From the NCBI RefSeq assembly GCF_005405925.1, contig NZ_BJHV01000001.1, forward strand, positions 10,540,001-10,604,000: DNA of 64,000 nt, read 5' to 3'. Positions 29,107 to 38,534 of this stretch are shown here, piece by piece (the stretch's first letter is position 1; each line of letters starts with the position of its first letter). The stretch comes from Streptomyces antimycoticus. Lineage in GTDB: Bacteria > Actinomycetota > Actinomycetes > Streptomycetales > Streptomycetaceae. The translations under genes were made by a program, and so were the position numbers. The notes beneath the pieces were generated by a model. That model did not search any database, was not told the DNA's origin, and was given only the letters and a program-made list of their open reading frames with translations.

Positions 29107-29292
29107 GCCCCTGTGCACTCGCCAACACGCTGTCGGCTTCAGTGTCGTGGCGGGGGGCGTTCGCGGCGTGCTCGGGCAGGGGTTTCGGTGAGTCCGCCGG
29201 CGCTTTTCCGGATTAACGGATTTCTGGTGCAGTTTTGACGTGCATGGGTGATCATCGGCTTACTCGAAGTTCGATCACGGAGGCGTACATTC

Positions 29293-29895
29293 ATGAGACC
29301 GACGCGTGCCGCTCTGCTCGTCGTGGCCACCGCCCTGACCCCAGCTCTCCTGTTCACCGCCCCGGCGTTTGCCGGCGGTTCGGCGGCGGGGGCCGCCACC
29401 ACTTCGGTGGCGGCGGTGTCCGGGACACCGGTGGACGAGATGTCGGAGGATGAACTGCGTACCGCGATCGCGGTCATCCTGGCCGATGAGGACAGCGGCC
29501 GGGGGGTCGTCCGCGAGGCCAATGAGGCCCTCAACGGCACTGTGGAGGACATGCGGGCCTTCTTGAAGACCGGCTATCGGCTGGCTCAGGCTGAGGACGA
29601 CCGGGTCGCCATCGCCCGTATCCTCCACGTGGCAACACAGAACCAAGACAAGCGGGTCATCGAGGAGGCCAACAAGCTCCTCGACAGCGATTCTCCGGAG
29701 GAGATGCGCGCCTGGCTGGAGAGTGGCTATCGGCTGGCCCAGGCCGAGGATGACGCCGTCTACATCGTGCGCATGCTCACGGACCCGAACATCAGCGATG
29801 CCCTGCGCGCCGCTGTCAACGCAGCCCTGGACGACGGTTCCCCGGAGGCTCTGCGTTACTTCCGTGAGGTGGGGCAGTACGAGGTGGACGGCTAG
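29293..29895 (+). CDS. Secreted ALF-repeat protein
   Basis: ATG 29293 is preceded by GGAGG. The 200-residue protein has a Sec signal (MRPTRAALLVVATALTPALL, cleavage after APAFA). It then has at least two ALF repeats, TVEDMRAFLKTGYRLAQAED and SPEEMRAWLESGYRLAQAED, each followed by an Ala-rich helix pair. ALF repeats are common in secreted streptomycete proteins of unknown function. It stands alone, with no operon partner. Confidence 0.85.
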   Translation: MRPTRAALLVVATALTPALLFTAPAFAGGSAAGAATTSVAAVSGTPVDEMSEDELRTAIAVILADEDSGRGVVREANEALNGTVEDMRAFLKTGYRLAQAEDDRVAIARILHVATQNQDKRVIEEANKLLDSDSPEEMRAWLESGYRLAQAEDDAVYIVRMLTDPNISDALRAAVNAALDDGSPEALRYFREVGQYEVDG

Positions 29896-30088
29896 GCCGA
29901 GCCGGGGGACTGCCGCCCGAGGCGTCCTGCGGCCACCGGGTCGATGACGCGGTGACGTCCGCCGGCGTACTGGGGCACCCGGTGACCGGCGCGGCCGTGG
30001 GCCCGGCGAGGCAGCCCTGGACCTGCGGGGCGGTCGCGGCGGGACCCGCCGCGACCCCGGGGGTCTCCATGACCGTCTCGCGCACGAC

Positions 30089-30328
30089 TTGGTCGTGGGC
30101 GGTGAGCCGGCGCAGGTCGGCACACTGCTCACCGCCGGAGCCGCGGAAGGGGCGCTCCGGGCAGACGTACTCCCCGACGACGTCGTCAGCACCCTGGTGG
30201 GCATCTTCCTCGCGACCGACGATCACGAGCAGGCCGGACGCATGCTCGGCCTGCTCGTCGACGGCCTGCGGGCCGGGACGTCAGCGAAGCGCGGCTGTGG
30301 TCCGGGACGTTCCGGGTTTCAGACCTGA
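30089..30328 (+). pseudogene. TetR-family regulator C-terminal relic
   Basis: The frame reads GTLLTAGAAEGALRADVLPD, then DVVSTLVGIFLATDDHEQAG and RMLGLLVDGLRAG. This matches the ligand-domain end of TetR regulators, where 'GALRADV.PDDLV.LL.GIF' and 'R.L.LLLDGLR' are standard. No DNA-binding domain is found upstream. The stop overlaps the convergent ArsR-type gene by about 10 bp. Confidence 0.6.
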
Positions 30329-31338
30329 GCCGTGCTGGGTGGGGTGTTGAGGAGGGCGATACCGAGGGTGGTGGGGCTGTGGAGTGCCGTGTTGCGGTGC
30401 CGAACGGTACGGATCAGTTGAGCTGCGCGCAGAGTGGTCGCGTGTTCGCTGGCGCTGGGAGGCGCGATGCCGACGAGGGCGGCGAGTTCCTTGGTGGAGC
30501 AGCCGGGGTGCTCGGCGATGGTGTGGAGAACGGCGGCTCGGGTCTGGCCAAGAAGGAGGGCCAACGGCGATCGGGCTCCAGGCGGGGGCGAGTGTGCTGG
30601 TAAGACGAACAAGGACCGTGGGCCCGAGGGCTGATCGTGGCTGATGGGGTATCGCAACACGGGCTGTGGCTCAGCGTCGATGTCAATGGCTGGTGCTTCC
30701 GCTCCGAAGACCGAGGGGACAAGCATCAGGCCGCGTCCGTCGAGGTGCAGGTCCCCGTCGAAACCTGAGACCATCGCTATCTCGAGGACGGGCGGATTCC
30801 AGCGGATACGCCCCGGGTGGAGTGAGGCGAGCAAGCGATCCATACCGCCGGCGAGCACCTGCCGCATCCGTTTCCCTCGGTCTGCGGCGGCTTCACCCGT
30901 GATGTGTCCCCAATGAGGGGACAGCAGCACTGCGTAGACGTGGTTCAGGCTCTCGCAGAGCTGCCGTAGCAGGTCGGAATCGTATGCCAGCTGGTGCGCC
31001 CACGGTGGGAGTGGCTGCCACTCCGCTACGTGGGCCAGATCCTTGCGGATCTGGGAACGGGGTGTGGCCCGTACCTGCTCCAGTAACTCCTGTGGGTTGC
31101 CGACGCCGGCAGAGGTGAGAAACGTGGGTGCCCAGCCGCCGGGTGGGATCAGGTCGAGGACCATGCGCGCCTTAGGGCCCAGACGGCCGTGGGCGGCACG
31201 TCTCCAGGCTCCGAAGCGTAGCGGCCGGCTGCGAGTCTGCAGGTTGCGCACCGCGGCGCTCAGTTCCATCAGTGGCGGGGGCTGCGCCACTCGTGTCCGC
31301 GCCAGATCCTCAAGCGTGAAGTGAAGGCGGTAGACCAC
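30319..31338 (-). CDS. ArsR-type winged-helix transcriptional regulator
   Basis: The protein has 339 residues. The C-terminal ArsR-like winged helix is about residues 265-335: LGQTRAAVLHTIAEHPGCST, then KELAALVGIAPPSASEHATT as the recognition helix. The first 240 residues form the alpha/beta N-terminal domain found with this HTH in many streptomycete regulators (starting VYRLHFTLEDLARTRVAQPP), likely for dimerisation or sensing. No CxC metal site is visible, so it is not a metal sensor of the classic type. Its target is unknown; the small secreted protein gene is divergent. Confidence 0.85.
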   Translation of the reverse strand: MVYRLHFTLEDLARTRVAQPPPLMELSAAVRNLQTRSRPLRFGAWRRAAHGRLGPKARMVLDLIPPGGWAPTFLTSAGVGNPQELLEQVRATPRSQIRKDLAHVAEWQPLPPWAHQLAYDSDLLRQLCESLNHVYAVLLSPHWGHITGEAAADRGKRMRQVLAGGMDRLLASLHPGRIRWNPPVLEIAMVSGFDGDLHLDGRGLMLVPSVFGAEAPAIDIDAEPQPVLRYPISHDQPSGPRSLFVLPAHSPPPGARSPLALLLGQTRAAVLHTIAEHPGCSTKELAALVGIAPPSASEHATTLRAAQLIRTVRHRNTALHSPTTLGIALLNTPPSTAQV

Positions 31339-31512
31339 AGTTCCCCCAGGTCACATACGGGACGGTCTCAGCTGATTCTTCGGGAAATGCCGCTGTTCGG
31401 TCCAGACCGAATCTCGTCGAGAAGTGGCCCGCTGATGGGGAGATTGGGCATCACGTGCCGGTGTGTCCGACACCCGGCCAGTCTTGACCACCGCGGATCA
31501 GAGGGGAACATC

Positions 31513-31788
31513 ATGCGCATGCGACGTGCACTGGTAAGCCTGGCCCTGGGAGGTGCGCTCGCTCTCGGAGGCACAGCCGTGACGGCCCAGGCGGCCGATG
31601 GCACGGCATCACCGCAGCTCTCGGCCGACGAGACGAACGCTGTTCCGGCCAGCTGGCACTTCTACCGCGCCTACTGGACCAAGGCCGCCTGCCTCACCGA
31701 GGGAGACGCTCTGGGCGGCACCTACACGTGCTCCTACGGAAAGGGTAACGACGGCAAGTACAAGTGGTTCCTGTACCGCTGGTACTAA
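31513..31788 (+). CDS. Small secreted aromatic-rich protein
   Basis: ATG 31513 follows GAGGGGAACATC. The 91-residue precursor has a Sec signal peptide ending in AVTAQA. The mature part of about 63 residues has only two cysteines (KAACLTEGD and YTCSYG), likely one disulfide, and a very aromatic end (ASWHFYRAYWT and KYKWFLYRWY). Function is unknown; size, signal and composition suggest an extracellular or envelope peptide. A strong hairpin follows at 31807. Confidence 0.82.
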   Translation: MRMRRALVSLALGGALALGGTAVTAQAADGTASPQLSADETNAVPASWHFYRAYWTKAACLTEGDALGGTYTCSYGKGNDGKYKWFLYRWY

Positions 31789-31806
31789 TCCCGCACCTCG
31801 AACTCT

Positions 31807-31843
31807 CGTGACGGCGCGCCAGTCCATCTGGCGGGCCGTCACG
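31807..31843 (+). terminator. Strong hairpin terminator
   Basis: CGTGACGGC pairs perfectly with GCCGTCACG, with an inner CGCCAG/CTGGCG stem and a TCCAT loop. It lies 19 bp after the small secreted protein gene and before the lipoprotein gene, so the two are separate transcription units. Confidence 0.8.
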
Positions 31844-31990
31844 GCTGTTGGACGATTCCTTCATAGTCCGTACGGATGCGCGGGCGGGCGCTGGAGCTGG
31901 CGTACATCCGGGGAAATTCTCGGCTGCTGCCGGCACCCTCCCGGTAGCCAGTACGGTGGGTGGCCCTTCGAATGCGAACGGGGAGTTGAC

Positions 31991-33124
31991 GTGTGGGGAG
32001 ACAACGGCCGTACGGCAAGGGCGTTATGGGGCGGCGGTCTCGCGCTGCTGCTGGCCGTGGTGCTCGCGGGCTGCGGGGACGGCGGCGGACAGTCCGAAGG
32101 CCCGACCGGCTCGGCGACGGGTGCGTCCAAGGGATCGGCGTCCGGTGGGTCGGGCGGTTCCAGGACCGGGCTGCTCTACCGGGACAAGGAAGTCTCGCTG
32201 AGTAATGTCCAGGCGATCAAGAACGGATGCCCGTCCGATTTCGACTTCTACGTGGAGTTCGCGGACAGCGGGCCGCGCGTCCTCGGGCCCGATGAGTCGA
32301 ACCCGCGCCTGAACGACGACGGGGACCAGACGGACGAGGGCAGGCCGCCTGTCCTGTCATGGGAGCCTCCGTGCTCCTGGGACAACGAGGTGTTGGACTT
32401 CGACGACGTGCCCGTCGCCAAGGTTGCCGCGGACGCCGGGGACCTCGACCAGGCGGGCTGCCAGGATGCCGCACGGGCAGCGGTCGGCAACGGCACGCAC
32501 GTCGACCGCTACAAGACCCGGGCCCTGGCAGCGGGGGACCGGTTCTGCGAGGACTTCGCCGCGGGCGGCCGCGTGGTCCTCCTGCGCGTGGTGAAGGTGA
32601 GCGGATCCCCCGTCGGGGAGCTGACCTTGTCGGCGACCCTGTGGGCCGGGCCGGCGAAGACCGAGGGTGCACCGGCGCAGCCCGGTGACAAGGTCTACGA
32701 GAACCAGCCCGTCACGGTGTCCGACGATGTGGCCAAGGGGCACGGCTGCGTTCTCGGCAGCGTCGGGCTCGGTTCGGACATGCCGGTCGTTACGTACCGG
32801 AGCAGACTGAACGGCGGCGGGGGAGACATCGAGTACTTCCCGAGCTGTCTGTCCGGAAGCCCGAAGATGCGGTTCAGCGCATACGTGGCCCGGGTGAAGG
32901 GCACCGCCGACATGGACCTCACCGCTTGCCAGGACGCCGCGGCGCGCGGCGAGAGCAACGAACTCGAGGTACCGGTCTCCGAACTGCGGACCGGGGACCG
33001 GTTCTGCAGGTTCGACAGTCTCGACAAGGACGTCGCTCTGCTGAAGGTGACCGCCGTAACTGCCAAGACCCCGGCCTCGGTGACCTTCTCGGTTACCCGC
33101 TGGGAAGCTCCCGAACCGTCGTAG
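31991..33124 (+). CDS. Secreted lipoprotein with Cys-rich repeated domain, unknown function
   Basis: GTG 31991 lies behind CGGGGAG and gives 377 residues. The signal ends in a lipobox (AVVLAGC). A Gly/Ser-rich linker follows, then two similar halves of about 150 residues, each with GC-type cysteines and a TGDRFC or AGDRFC motif (LAAGDRFCEDF and LRTGDRFCRFD). The repeats suggest a duplicated domain stabilised by disulfides, standing off the membrane. No enzyme motif is seen. Confidence 0.85.
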   Translation: MWGDNGRTARALWGGGLALLLAVVLAGCGDGGGQSEGPTGSATGASKGSASGGSGGSRTGLLYRDKEVSLSNVQAIKNGCPSDFDFYVEFADSGPRVLGPDESNPRLNDDGDQTDEGRPPVLSWEPPCSWDNEVLDFDDVPVAKVAADAGDLDQAGCQDAARAAVGNGTHVDRYKTRALAAGDRFCEDFAAGGRVVLLRVVKVSGSPVGELTLSATLWAGPAKTEGAPAQPGDKVYENQPVTVSDDVAKGHGCVLGSVGLGSDMPVVTYRSRLNGGGGDIEYFPSCLSGSPKMRFSAYVARVKGTADMDLTACQDAAARGESNELEVPVSELRTGDRFCRFDSLDKDVALLKVTAVTAKTPASVTFSVTRWEAPEPS

Positions 33125-33132
33125 CAGCGACC

Positions 33133-33167
33133 GGGGGCGGCCGGTTTGCCACCGGCAAGCCGCCCCC
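33133..33167 (+). terminator. Hairpin terminator after the lipoprotein gene
   Basis: GGGGGCGGC pairs with GCCGCCCCC, and an inner GCCGGT/ACCGGC stem extends the hairpin. It starts 9 bp after the stop codon. Confidence 0.8.
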
Positions 33168-33328
33168 GCTCAGCCCCCACAGACGCGCTGCTCCAGCAGC
33201 AGATCGTGTCCTGAGTTCCGTTCTCGTCAACGGCGCCGCGTCCCGCCCCTCAGCTGAAGCTGAGAACGGGGTGAACTCCTCGAAGGACGGGTTCAGCGCG
33301 CCTGGTCGCGTCAGGTGACCCTGCCGGG

Positions 33329-33600
33329 CCACAGCAAGTCGTCGGCGCGCTGGCCGACAGCCTGGACGCGAACATGGACTACCACTTCAACGTCTGCTCC
33401 GGCTCCCGTACCTGCTGTCCTCAACACGGGCAGGAGCAGCGAACGCGCGCAACTCAAGCAGGGCTACCTCGACCAGAACACCAGCCTGGCCATCCTGTCC
33501 GTCGGCGGCAACGACGCCCGGTCCACCGACCTCATCACCAAGTGCGTCCTGTCCGGCATAGTGAACCGCCAGGCGGAGTCGCTGGACAACGTCGACCCGG
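33329..33600 (+). pseudogene. SGNH/GDSL hydrolase relic
   Basis: One frame gives ALADSLDANMDYHFNVCSGS; the next continues with RAQLKQGYLDQNTSLAILSV and GGNDARSTDLITKCV. GGNDA is block III of SGNH esterases (Asn in the oxyanion hole). Block I (GDS) and block V (the catalytic Asp/His) are absent, and the frames switch near 33415. It is a fragment from the middle of a secreted lipase/esterase gene. Confidence 0.6.
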
Positions 33601-33661
33601 ACAACGGCTCCTGCGTACGGTACGCAGGACCCCGCAGCCTCTGGAAAGCGTGGAATGAACC

Positions 33662-34060
33662 ATGTCCCGAGCGGTACAGCCCCTCAAGGGAGCGGCAGTC
33701 ACAGCTGTGGCGGTACTCGTATGCCACCTCATCCTCAGCGCCGGCTATGCCGCCGCACGGGCCCAGAAACGCGCAGACTCCGACGGCGGCTCATGGGGAA
33801 GCGCTGAAATCCGCGCAGTCACCTTCGCCCTGGGGATCTTACTCGTGATGCCGCTGCTGCTGTGGGCAGGCATGCGCATACTCGGCGAAAGGGACAACTA
33901 CCTGCTGATCATAGTCGGCAGTCTGCTCTGGTTGATCGGAGCCGAATTCAACCTCAGCCACCTGCAGTACACGCCAGGCGCCCACCTACCCGTGCTGCTG
34001 CTCGCGGGCATGGTGGCCGTCGGAGCCCTCATAGCTCCCGCCTCGCGGCTCTTCCGTTGA
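33662..34060 (+). CDS. Small integral membrane protein, unknown function
   Basis: The protein has 132 residues with four hydrophobic segments at about 10-31, 51-71, 77-95 and 107-125 (for example YLLIIVGSLLWLIGAEFNL). No domain is recognised. It begins right after the SGNH relic and has no clear partner. Confidence 0.65.
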   Translation: MSRAVQPLKGAAVTAVAVLVCHLILSAGYAAARAQKRADSDGGSWGSAEIRAVTFALGILLVMPLLLWAGMRILGERDNYLLIIVGSLLWLIGAEFNLSHLQYTPGAHLPVLLLAGMVAVGALIAPASRLFR

Positions 34061-34472
34061 CCACAGGAAGGCCGTGTGACCGTCATAGGTGTACCCCGGC
34101 AGGGCACATCAGGCCCCTGGGCACGAGCAGCCGGCCGAGCTTCCTCGACACTCACCACTTCGACCGCGAGCACACCGACATCCTCCGCAGCCCTGATCCC
34201 GGCGCCTCCATTGCCACCCGGCCCTTCATCGCCACGGCCAAGCCCAGATGATGGCGACACGGGGAGGGGAGGACAGACAGCGACGGGACCGGACGCCATC
34301 CACGCCGGCGCTGCGTCCGGCCGCGCTCAGCGAGGCTTCATCCAGCCTGCGCGAGCAGGCGGGATGAGCTCGGCGACGGCCTGGGAAGAAAGGGTCCCGT
34401 GCGCATCCCTCTCCTGTCCGCGACGTGCGCCAGTTTCCCGGACGGTGTAGGCCGACGCTGGTTCTTCTCGAG
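34061..34472. other. Intergenic, no gene seen
   Basis: Only low-complexity open frames without ribosome-binding sites are present before the convergent DUF2461 gene. Confidence 0.45.
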
Positions 34473-35105
34473 TCAGGCGGAGCTGTTCACGTAACGGACC
34501 AGCCACGTGAGCATGGCGTCGAGATCGTCGGCGGCCGCGAGGACCTTGCCGACAGCTTCAGGAGTGTGGAGCCACTCGTCGCAGCCGAGGGGATGGGCAG
34601 CGATCAGTGAGCGGTGGCGCAGCAGGTCCGTGCGGGAGTGGTCGCACGGATAGCCCCGTGGGGGGCGCTTCATCACGTCCCCGGAGATGGCGTAGCCCTT
34701 CGCCCCCAAGTCATCGACGATGGCCGAGAGTTCATGGCCGCTCCCCTCGGCGGCGACGGCCTTGCGGAACTTGTCGACCTGGCCAGGGTCGGGATACCAC
34801 CAGGCGCCCTGGATCCGCAGGCCGTCCAGGTCGAACCGCAGATTAATCTCGATCTTGCGGCCGAGCCGGATCACCGCGCCCTGATGCTGCCACCACCAGG
34901 AGTTGGTGCGGTAGTGCCAGACAGAGAAGTCCTCGTACCGGGGATCGGCGTCCGCCACATCATTCAGCAGCGCGATCATCGGCTGCCGGACGAGACGTTC
35001 GCGATCCGCACGGTACTGCTCGCGCACCACGCGTGATGGCTCGCCCTGCAGGTGCAGCAACACGTCCATGGCTCGCTCCGGCCAGCCCGTGAACCGTCCG
35101 CTCAT
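34473..35105 (-). CDS. DUF2461 domain protein
   Basis: The protein has 210 residues from ATG 35105 (MSGRFTGWPERAMDVLLHL). The family's landmarks are present: an N-terminal FTGWP, then SVWHYRTNSWWWQHQGAVIR, GLRIQGAWWYPDPGQVDKFR, KRPPRGYPCDH and DLLRHRSLIAAHPLG near the end. The biochemical role of DUF2461 is not established. It is a cytoplasmic protein in a single-gene unit. Confidence 0.85.
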   Translation of the reverse strand: MSGRFTGWPERAMDVLLHLQGEPSRVVREQYRADRERLVRQPMIALLNDVADADPRYEDFSVWHYRTNSWWWQHQGAVIRLGRKIEINLRFDLDGLRIQGAWWYPDPGQVDKFRKAVAAEGSGHELSAIVDDLGAKGYAISGDVMKRPPRGYPCDHSRTDLLRHRSLIAAHPLGCDEWLHTPEAVGKVLAAADDLDAMLTWLVRYVNSSA

Positions 35106-35318
35106 GCGGGCACCATAACCCACCAACCCACCCACGATCCGCCAAGGATGTAGTGCCACGGGGCAAGGAGGAGCAGCTCCACACGTGTGAGAGGTGTTGC
35201 GGTGGATCAGCGCCAGCGCAGTGCAGGAGAAAGCGCCCACCAGCCCCACGCGTGCCAACCCCTCCAAAGCCCCATCGAGGCTGGGGGCTTGTCGAACTGT
35301 GTGGTCGGCCTACAGCTC

Positions 35319-35810
35319 TCAGGAAGAAGATGCCGCGCTGCGCTCAGCCGCACCAGCGGCCGCATCCGGGGCGGCAACCGAGTACAAGACGGACCTCTGC
35401 TGCTTGGTGCGGTGAGCTTCGCCGTTGGCGACGAGCGATTCGGGAGTGCTGCGCACGACCGTGGACTTGATCTCGCGGTCCGGAAGAGCCTGGGTGAGGG
35501 CGGCGGGGACCTCGGCTGCGGAGCGCGGTTCACCGTGCTGGGTGAGGCCACCGTGGATGGAGGTCCCGGAGGGTGGAAGAACCCGCTTCTCGCACCCGCT
35601 CGGTGCGGCTCCCGCCCGACTCCTTCCCCTTCCGCCTGCCGCTGGTCGTGTCGGTCTCCTTCCTCGGCTTGCGCGTCGCCGACCGGTCCGCGGACTTCCG
35701 CGCAGCGGATGCACCATTCTCAGAGCCGCTGACGTCGGTGTTCTCCGTAACGTCACCGGCGGCTACGTCACCGGCGGCTTCGTCGCCGCCGGATGCGAGG
35801 TGAAGGGCTG
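35319..35810 (-). pseudogene. Frameshifted protein with Lys/Arg-rich linker and winged-helix-like C-terminus
   Basis: One frame gives a basic low-complexity stretch (RKSADRSATRKPRKETDTTS, then GGSRTERVREAGSSTLRDL). The other continues with GGLTQHGEPRSAAEVPAALT, REIKSTVVRSTPESLVANGE and RTKQQRSVLYSV, which reads as a winged helix (helix-turn-helix then wing). Together they make one plausible small DNA-binding protein with an indel near 35567. I do not recognise the family firmly; the start codon is unclear. Confidence 0.4.
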
Positions 35811-36514
35811 CGGGCGTGCTGACGGGTCGTGCACAAGCCCTCGATCTGACAACGTTATAGAGCGGCGTAGCCCCGGTTGATAGCAGGCCGGATCGATTCA
35901 GGGCCCGGCTCCGGCAGCCGCACGCCTCGCACCGCCCGGCCGCCGGTCCCGCCCGCTGCTCACACCCCGCCTCGGTCGGTTGTGCCGCCGGGCTGAGCTT
36001 GTGCCCGCTGGGCGGTTCCTCAATCCCGGGTGGCACTCTTCCGCGCGTGTCCGAGGCAGAAGTCCCATCACTGACTGTTGAGAAAATCTGTCATGGCGAG
36101 GGTAGACATTCACGTGAGCGGGGGTTAGTGTTTTCTCGTACCCAAGAAGTCGAAGAGGGCACGGCAGAGATGAACTGCTGTGCGAGCAGGTCGAGCAGGA
36201 TGCGGAACGGCAGTGGAGTGGCGGGGCCGGGATAAGGCTGGGTTCCGTCACTGGCTGCCGGGCCGAGCGGCCCCAGGGGCCGCATGCAGTACCCGCGATA
36301 TCCAGCAGTACGACCGAGTAACCGAATGAGGTAAGGAGCAGACGCCATCAGGATCGCCCGGGCGAGGCAGAGAACACCGCTCGGGTACCGCAGGCCCCGG
36401 ATTGGAAGGTGGTCCCCGGTCACGCATCCGCGATCCCCGCACTTCTGCCCTCCCAGGCGGACCAGCGGAACAAGAAGGCCGGCGCAGTCAGCCGGTAGAT
36501 GGTGTTGAAAGCTC
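35811..36514. other. Long intergenic region, no gene supported
   Basis: Open frames here (for example 35999-36235) lack codon bias and ribosome-binding sites. The region ends in the long hairpin before the MerR-like gene and may hold its promoter and leader. Confidence 0.4.
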
Positions 36515-36547
36515 GGGGCCCGGGTGCCAGTACGGCACTCGGGCCCC
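36515..36547 (+). promoter_or_regulatory. Long GC hairpin in the leader of the MerR-like gene
   Basis: GGGGCCCGGGTGCC pairs with GGCACTCGGGCCCC (14 positions, one G-T) around the loop AGTAC. It ends 29 bp before the start codon at 36577. It could be a terminator of upstream transcription or a leader attenuator. Confidence 0.6.
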
Positions 36548-36576
36548 TCGACGCGTCCCTATGGAAGAAGAGGTCT

Positions 36577-36903
36577 ATGCCCCCTCGCAGTGCCCACCCC
36601 GTCGACAAGTTCGACGACGATGACTACCCCGCCTACACCATGGGCCGGGCCGCCGACATGCTCGGCACCACCCCCGCCTTCCTCCGCGCCCTGGGCGAGC
36701 ACCGTCTGATCACCCCACTGCGCTCCGAAGGCGGCCACCGCCGCTACTCCCGCTACCAGCTGCGCATCGCCGCCCGCGCCCGCGAACTCGTCGACGCCGG
36801 CACCCCCATCGAAGCCGCCTGCCGCATCATCATCCTCGAAGACCAACTCGAAGAAGCCCAGCGCATCAACGAAGAACTGCGCACCCGCGGCGCCACCTCG
36901 TAA
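36577..36903 (+). CDS. MerR-type helix-turn-helix regulator, short form
   Basis: ATG 36577 follows AGAAGAGG; 108 residues. The MerR DNA-binding unit is visible: YTMGRAADMLGTTPAFLRAL, then EHRLITPLRSEGGHRRYSRY as helix 2 and wing. The C-terminal helix (IIILEDQLEEAQRINEELRT) is a short dimerisation coil, and no effector domain follows. Such one-domain MerR-like proteins are widespread in streptomycetes; the target is unknown. Confidence 0.88.
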   Translation: MPPRSAHPVDKFDDDDYPAYTMGRAADMLGTTPAFLRALGEHRLITPLRSEGGHRRYSRYQLRIAARARELVDAGTPIEAACRIIILEDQLEEAQRINEELRTRGATS

Positions 36904-37423
36904 CGGCGTCTCGAGACCGACCTGCTTGAGCTGATCACCGCCGCGGGCACGACCTGACCCGCCACGGCAGGCGTTGCCCCCGGCGGCCGGGCCTACACCG
37001 TGAACCAGGCCACCGCCGCCGGCCCCGCCGGGACCAACTCGCACAGACCGCCTGATCCGATCCCTGGCCGTTTCACAGCGGCGGAGAAGCACCCGCGGAC
37101 GGCATCACCGATCACCGACGCCGGGTCACCACACCTCATCGAGCCTGTCGCGCACATAGCCGTCCACGATGCCCTCCGGGACGCTCCCGCAGGATCGCGT
37201 GTCCCGGCGCAGACACCTGCCCGAGGTGTTGCTGGTCCTCCAGATCCGGGCAGCTCGAGAAACTCGTACACCCAGTGCCCCATCCTGGCTCCCCACCAGG
37301 CCAACGATCACCCGATGGTCAGGCACGCGCCTGTGCCACACAGGTGAAGGTGGACAGAACCCCTGGTCAGGAGTTCCCTTGAAGACAAACCCGGGGGCTG
37401 CCTCGCGCCAAGGAGACCCGCCG
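36904..37423. other. Intergenic, no gene seen
   Basis: Right after the MerR-like stop the same frame continues briefly (RRLETDLLELITAAGTT, then stop), possibly a shortened tail. The rest has no supported gene. Confidence 0.4.
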
Positions 37424-37738
37424 GTGCACGAAACGATCAGGGTGGACCGGAAGGCCACCGGGCCCGACAGCTGCCGGGTCACGGTGTCGGGAGATCTTGA
37501 CCTCGTCACTGCCGGCAACGTGCGCCAGGCACTCCAGACAGCAGTCGCCGAGAACCGTGTCGTGGTCATCGACCTCAGCGGGGTGACGTTCTGCGACTGC
37601 ACCGGGCTGAGCGCGCTGCTGGCCGCCGCCCGCACCGCTCAAGTCGGAGACGTCGAGCTACGGCTACGCACCGTCCCGCACGTCCTCGCCCACATCCTGC
37701 GGCTGTCCGACACCCGAGACGCGTTCACCATCGAATAG
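37424..37738 (+). CDS. STAS-domain anti-sigma factor antagonist
   Basis: GTG 37424 with AGGAG before it gives 104 residues, a single STAS domain: TVSGDLDLVTAGNVRQAL at the start and VVVIDLSGVTFCDCTGLSAL at the regulatory loop. In SpoIIAA/RsbV the loop is D-S-S-G with the second Ser phosphorylated; here it is D-C-T-G, so Thr would be the acceptor. It would compete for an RsbW-type kinase and free a sigma factor. PP2C phosphatases of the kind at 52399 remove that phosphate, but no kinase gene is nearby. Confidence 0.9.
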   Translation: MHETIRVDRKATGPDSCRVTVSGDLDLVTAGNVRQALQTAVAENRVVVIDLSGVTFCDCTGLSALLAAARTAQVGDVELRLRTVPHVLAHILRLSDTRDAFTIE

Positions 37739-37785
37739 AGGCGCGGATGGGGGCGCGGCCCGTTACAGAGCCGGCCTGGACGGCT

Positions 37786-38534
37786 TCAGCGAATGATCAA
37801 AGAAGCAGAGGCACTCAGGACTCCACCACCGCTACCGATACGCCGACCCTTCGCACAGCTCAGGTGCCGCGCAGGTGGTCTTGGCGGGTGGTGACGAGAG
37901 CGCGCCAGCGTTCTCGGACTGTGTGTGTCGTCAAGCCACTGGATGGCGCTTCCAGCGAGTTGAGGGAGGCCGCCCATGGCGGTGGCGATGTCGACGTAGT
38001 AGGCGAAGTCGCCGGTCGCGGTCGTCTCGCGCAGGTGATGGATGGTGGCTGTCAGGTCGTCCGGTGCGTCGCGTACGGCGTGGTGGAAGGCGACGGCGGT
38101 GTGGATGAGTGGGGTGAGCCAGGGAAGGCCGGCGACGGTGCTCTCGGTGTGCAGGACGGCGGCGCGGTCGATGACGTCGCGGTCGGTGCCGGCGTCGCGC
38201 AAGAGGGCCGCGACGGCGGCGTAGAAGGTGGTGGCGCGCTGGTCGAGCTGGGCGAGGTACTGGTGGGCGAGGGCGAGTTCGTCGTCGGCGCGGAGCGGGT
38301 CGGTGAAGGCGGTGACCAGGGCGAGGAGGGTCTGGCGATGGCCCGCTCGCCCGGGGCATCGTGCTGTTCTGCTTCGGCCCGTGCGGCTTCGAAGGCGGCG
38401 ACGGCACGGTCGATATCGCCGTGGGGCCACCGGACGTGGGCCAGGGCGCGGTGGTGGCGGCCTTCCCAGCCCAGGGGTGGGGACGGCGGCCAGGGCGGTG
38501 GGGGCTGCTCTACGAGCGGGTGGGAGCCCACCAT
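37786..38534 (-). pseudogene. TPR-like helical-repeat protein, 5'-truncated and frameshifted
   Basis: Two frames join into one helical-repeat protein: EGRHHRALAHVRWPHGDIDR and AVAAFEAARAEAEQHDAPGE, then TLLALVTAFTDPLRADDELA, LAHQYLAQLDQRATTFYAAV and so on to GGLPQLAGSAIQWLDD. The switch is at GG 38335-38336 (plus-strand numbering), and one added base restores it. The pattern is TPR-like and resembles the C-terminal part of streptomycete regulatory ATPases; the N-terminal part is missing. Confidence 0.5.
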
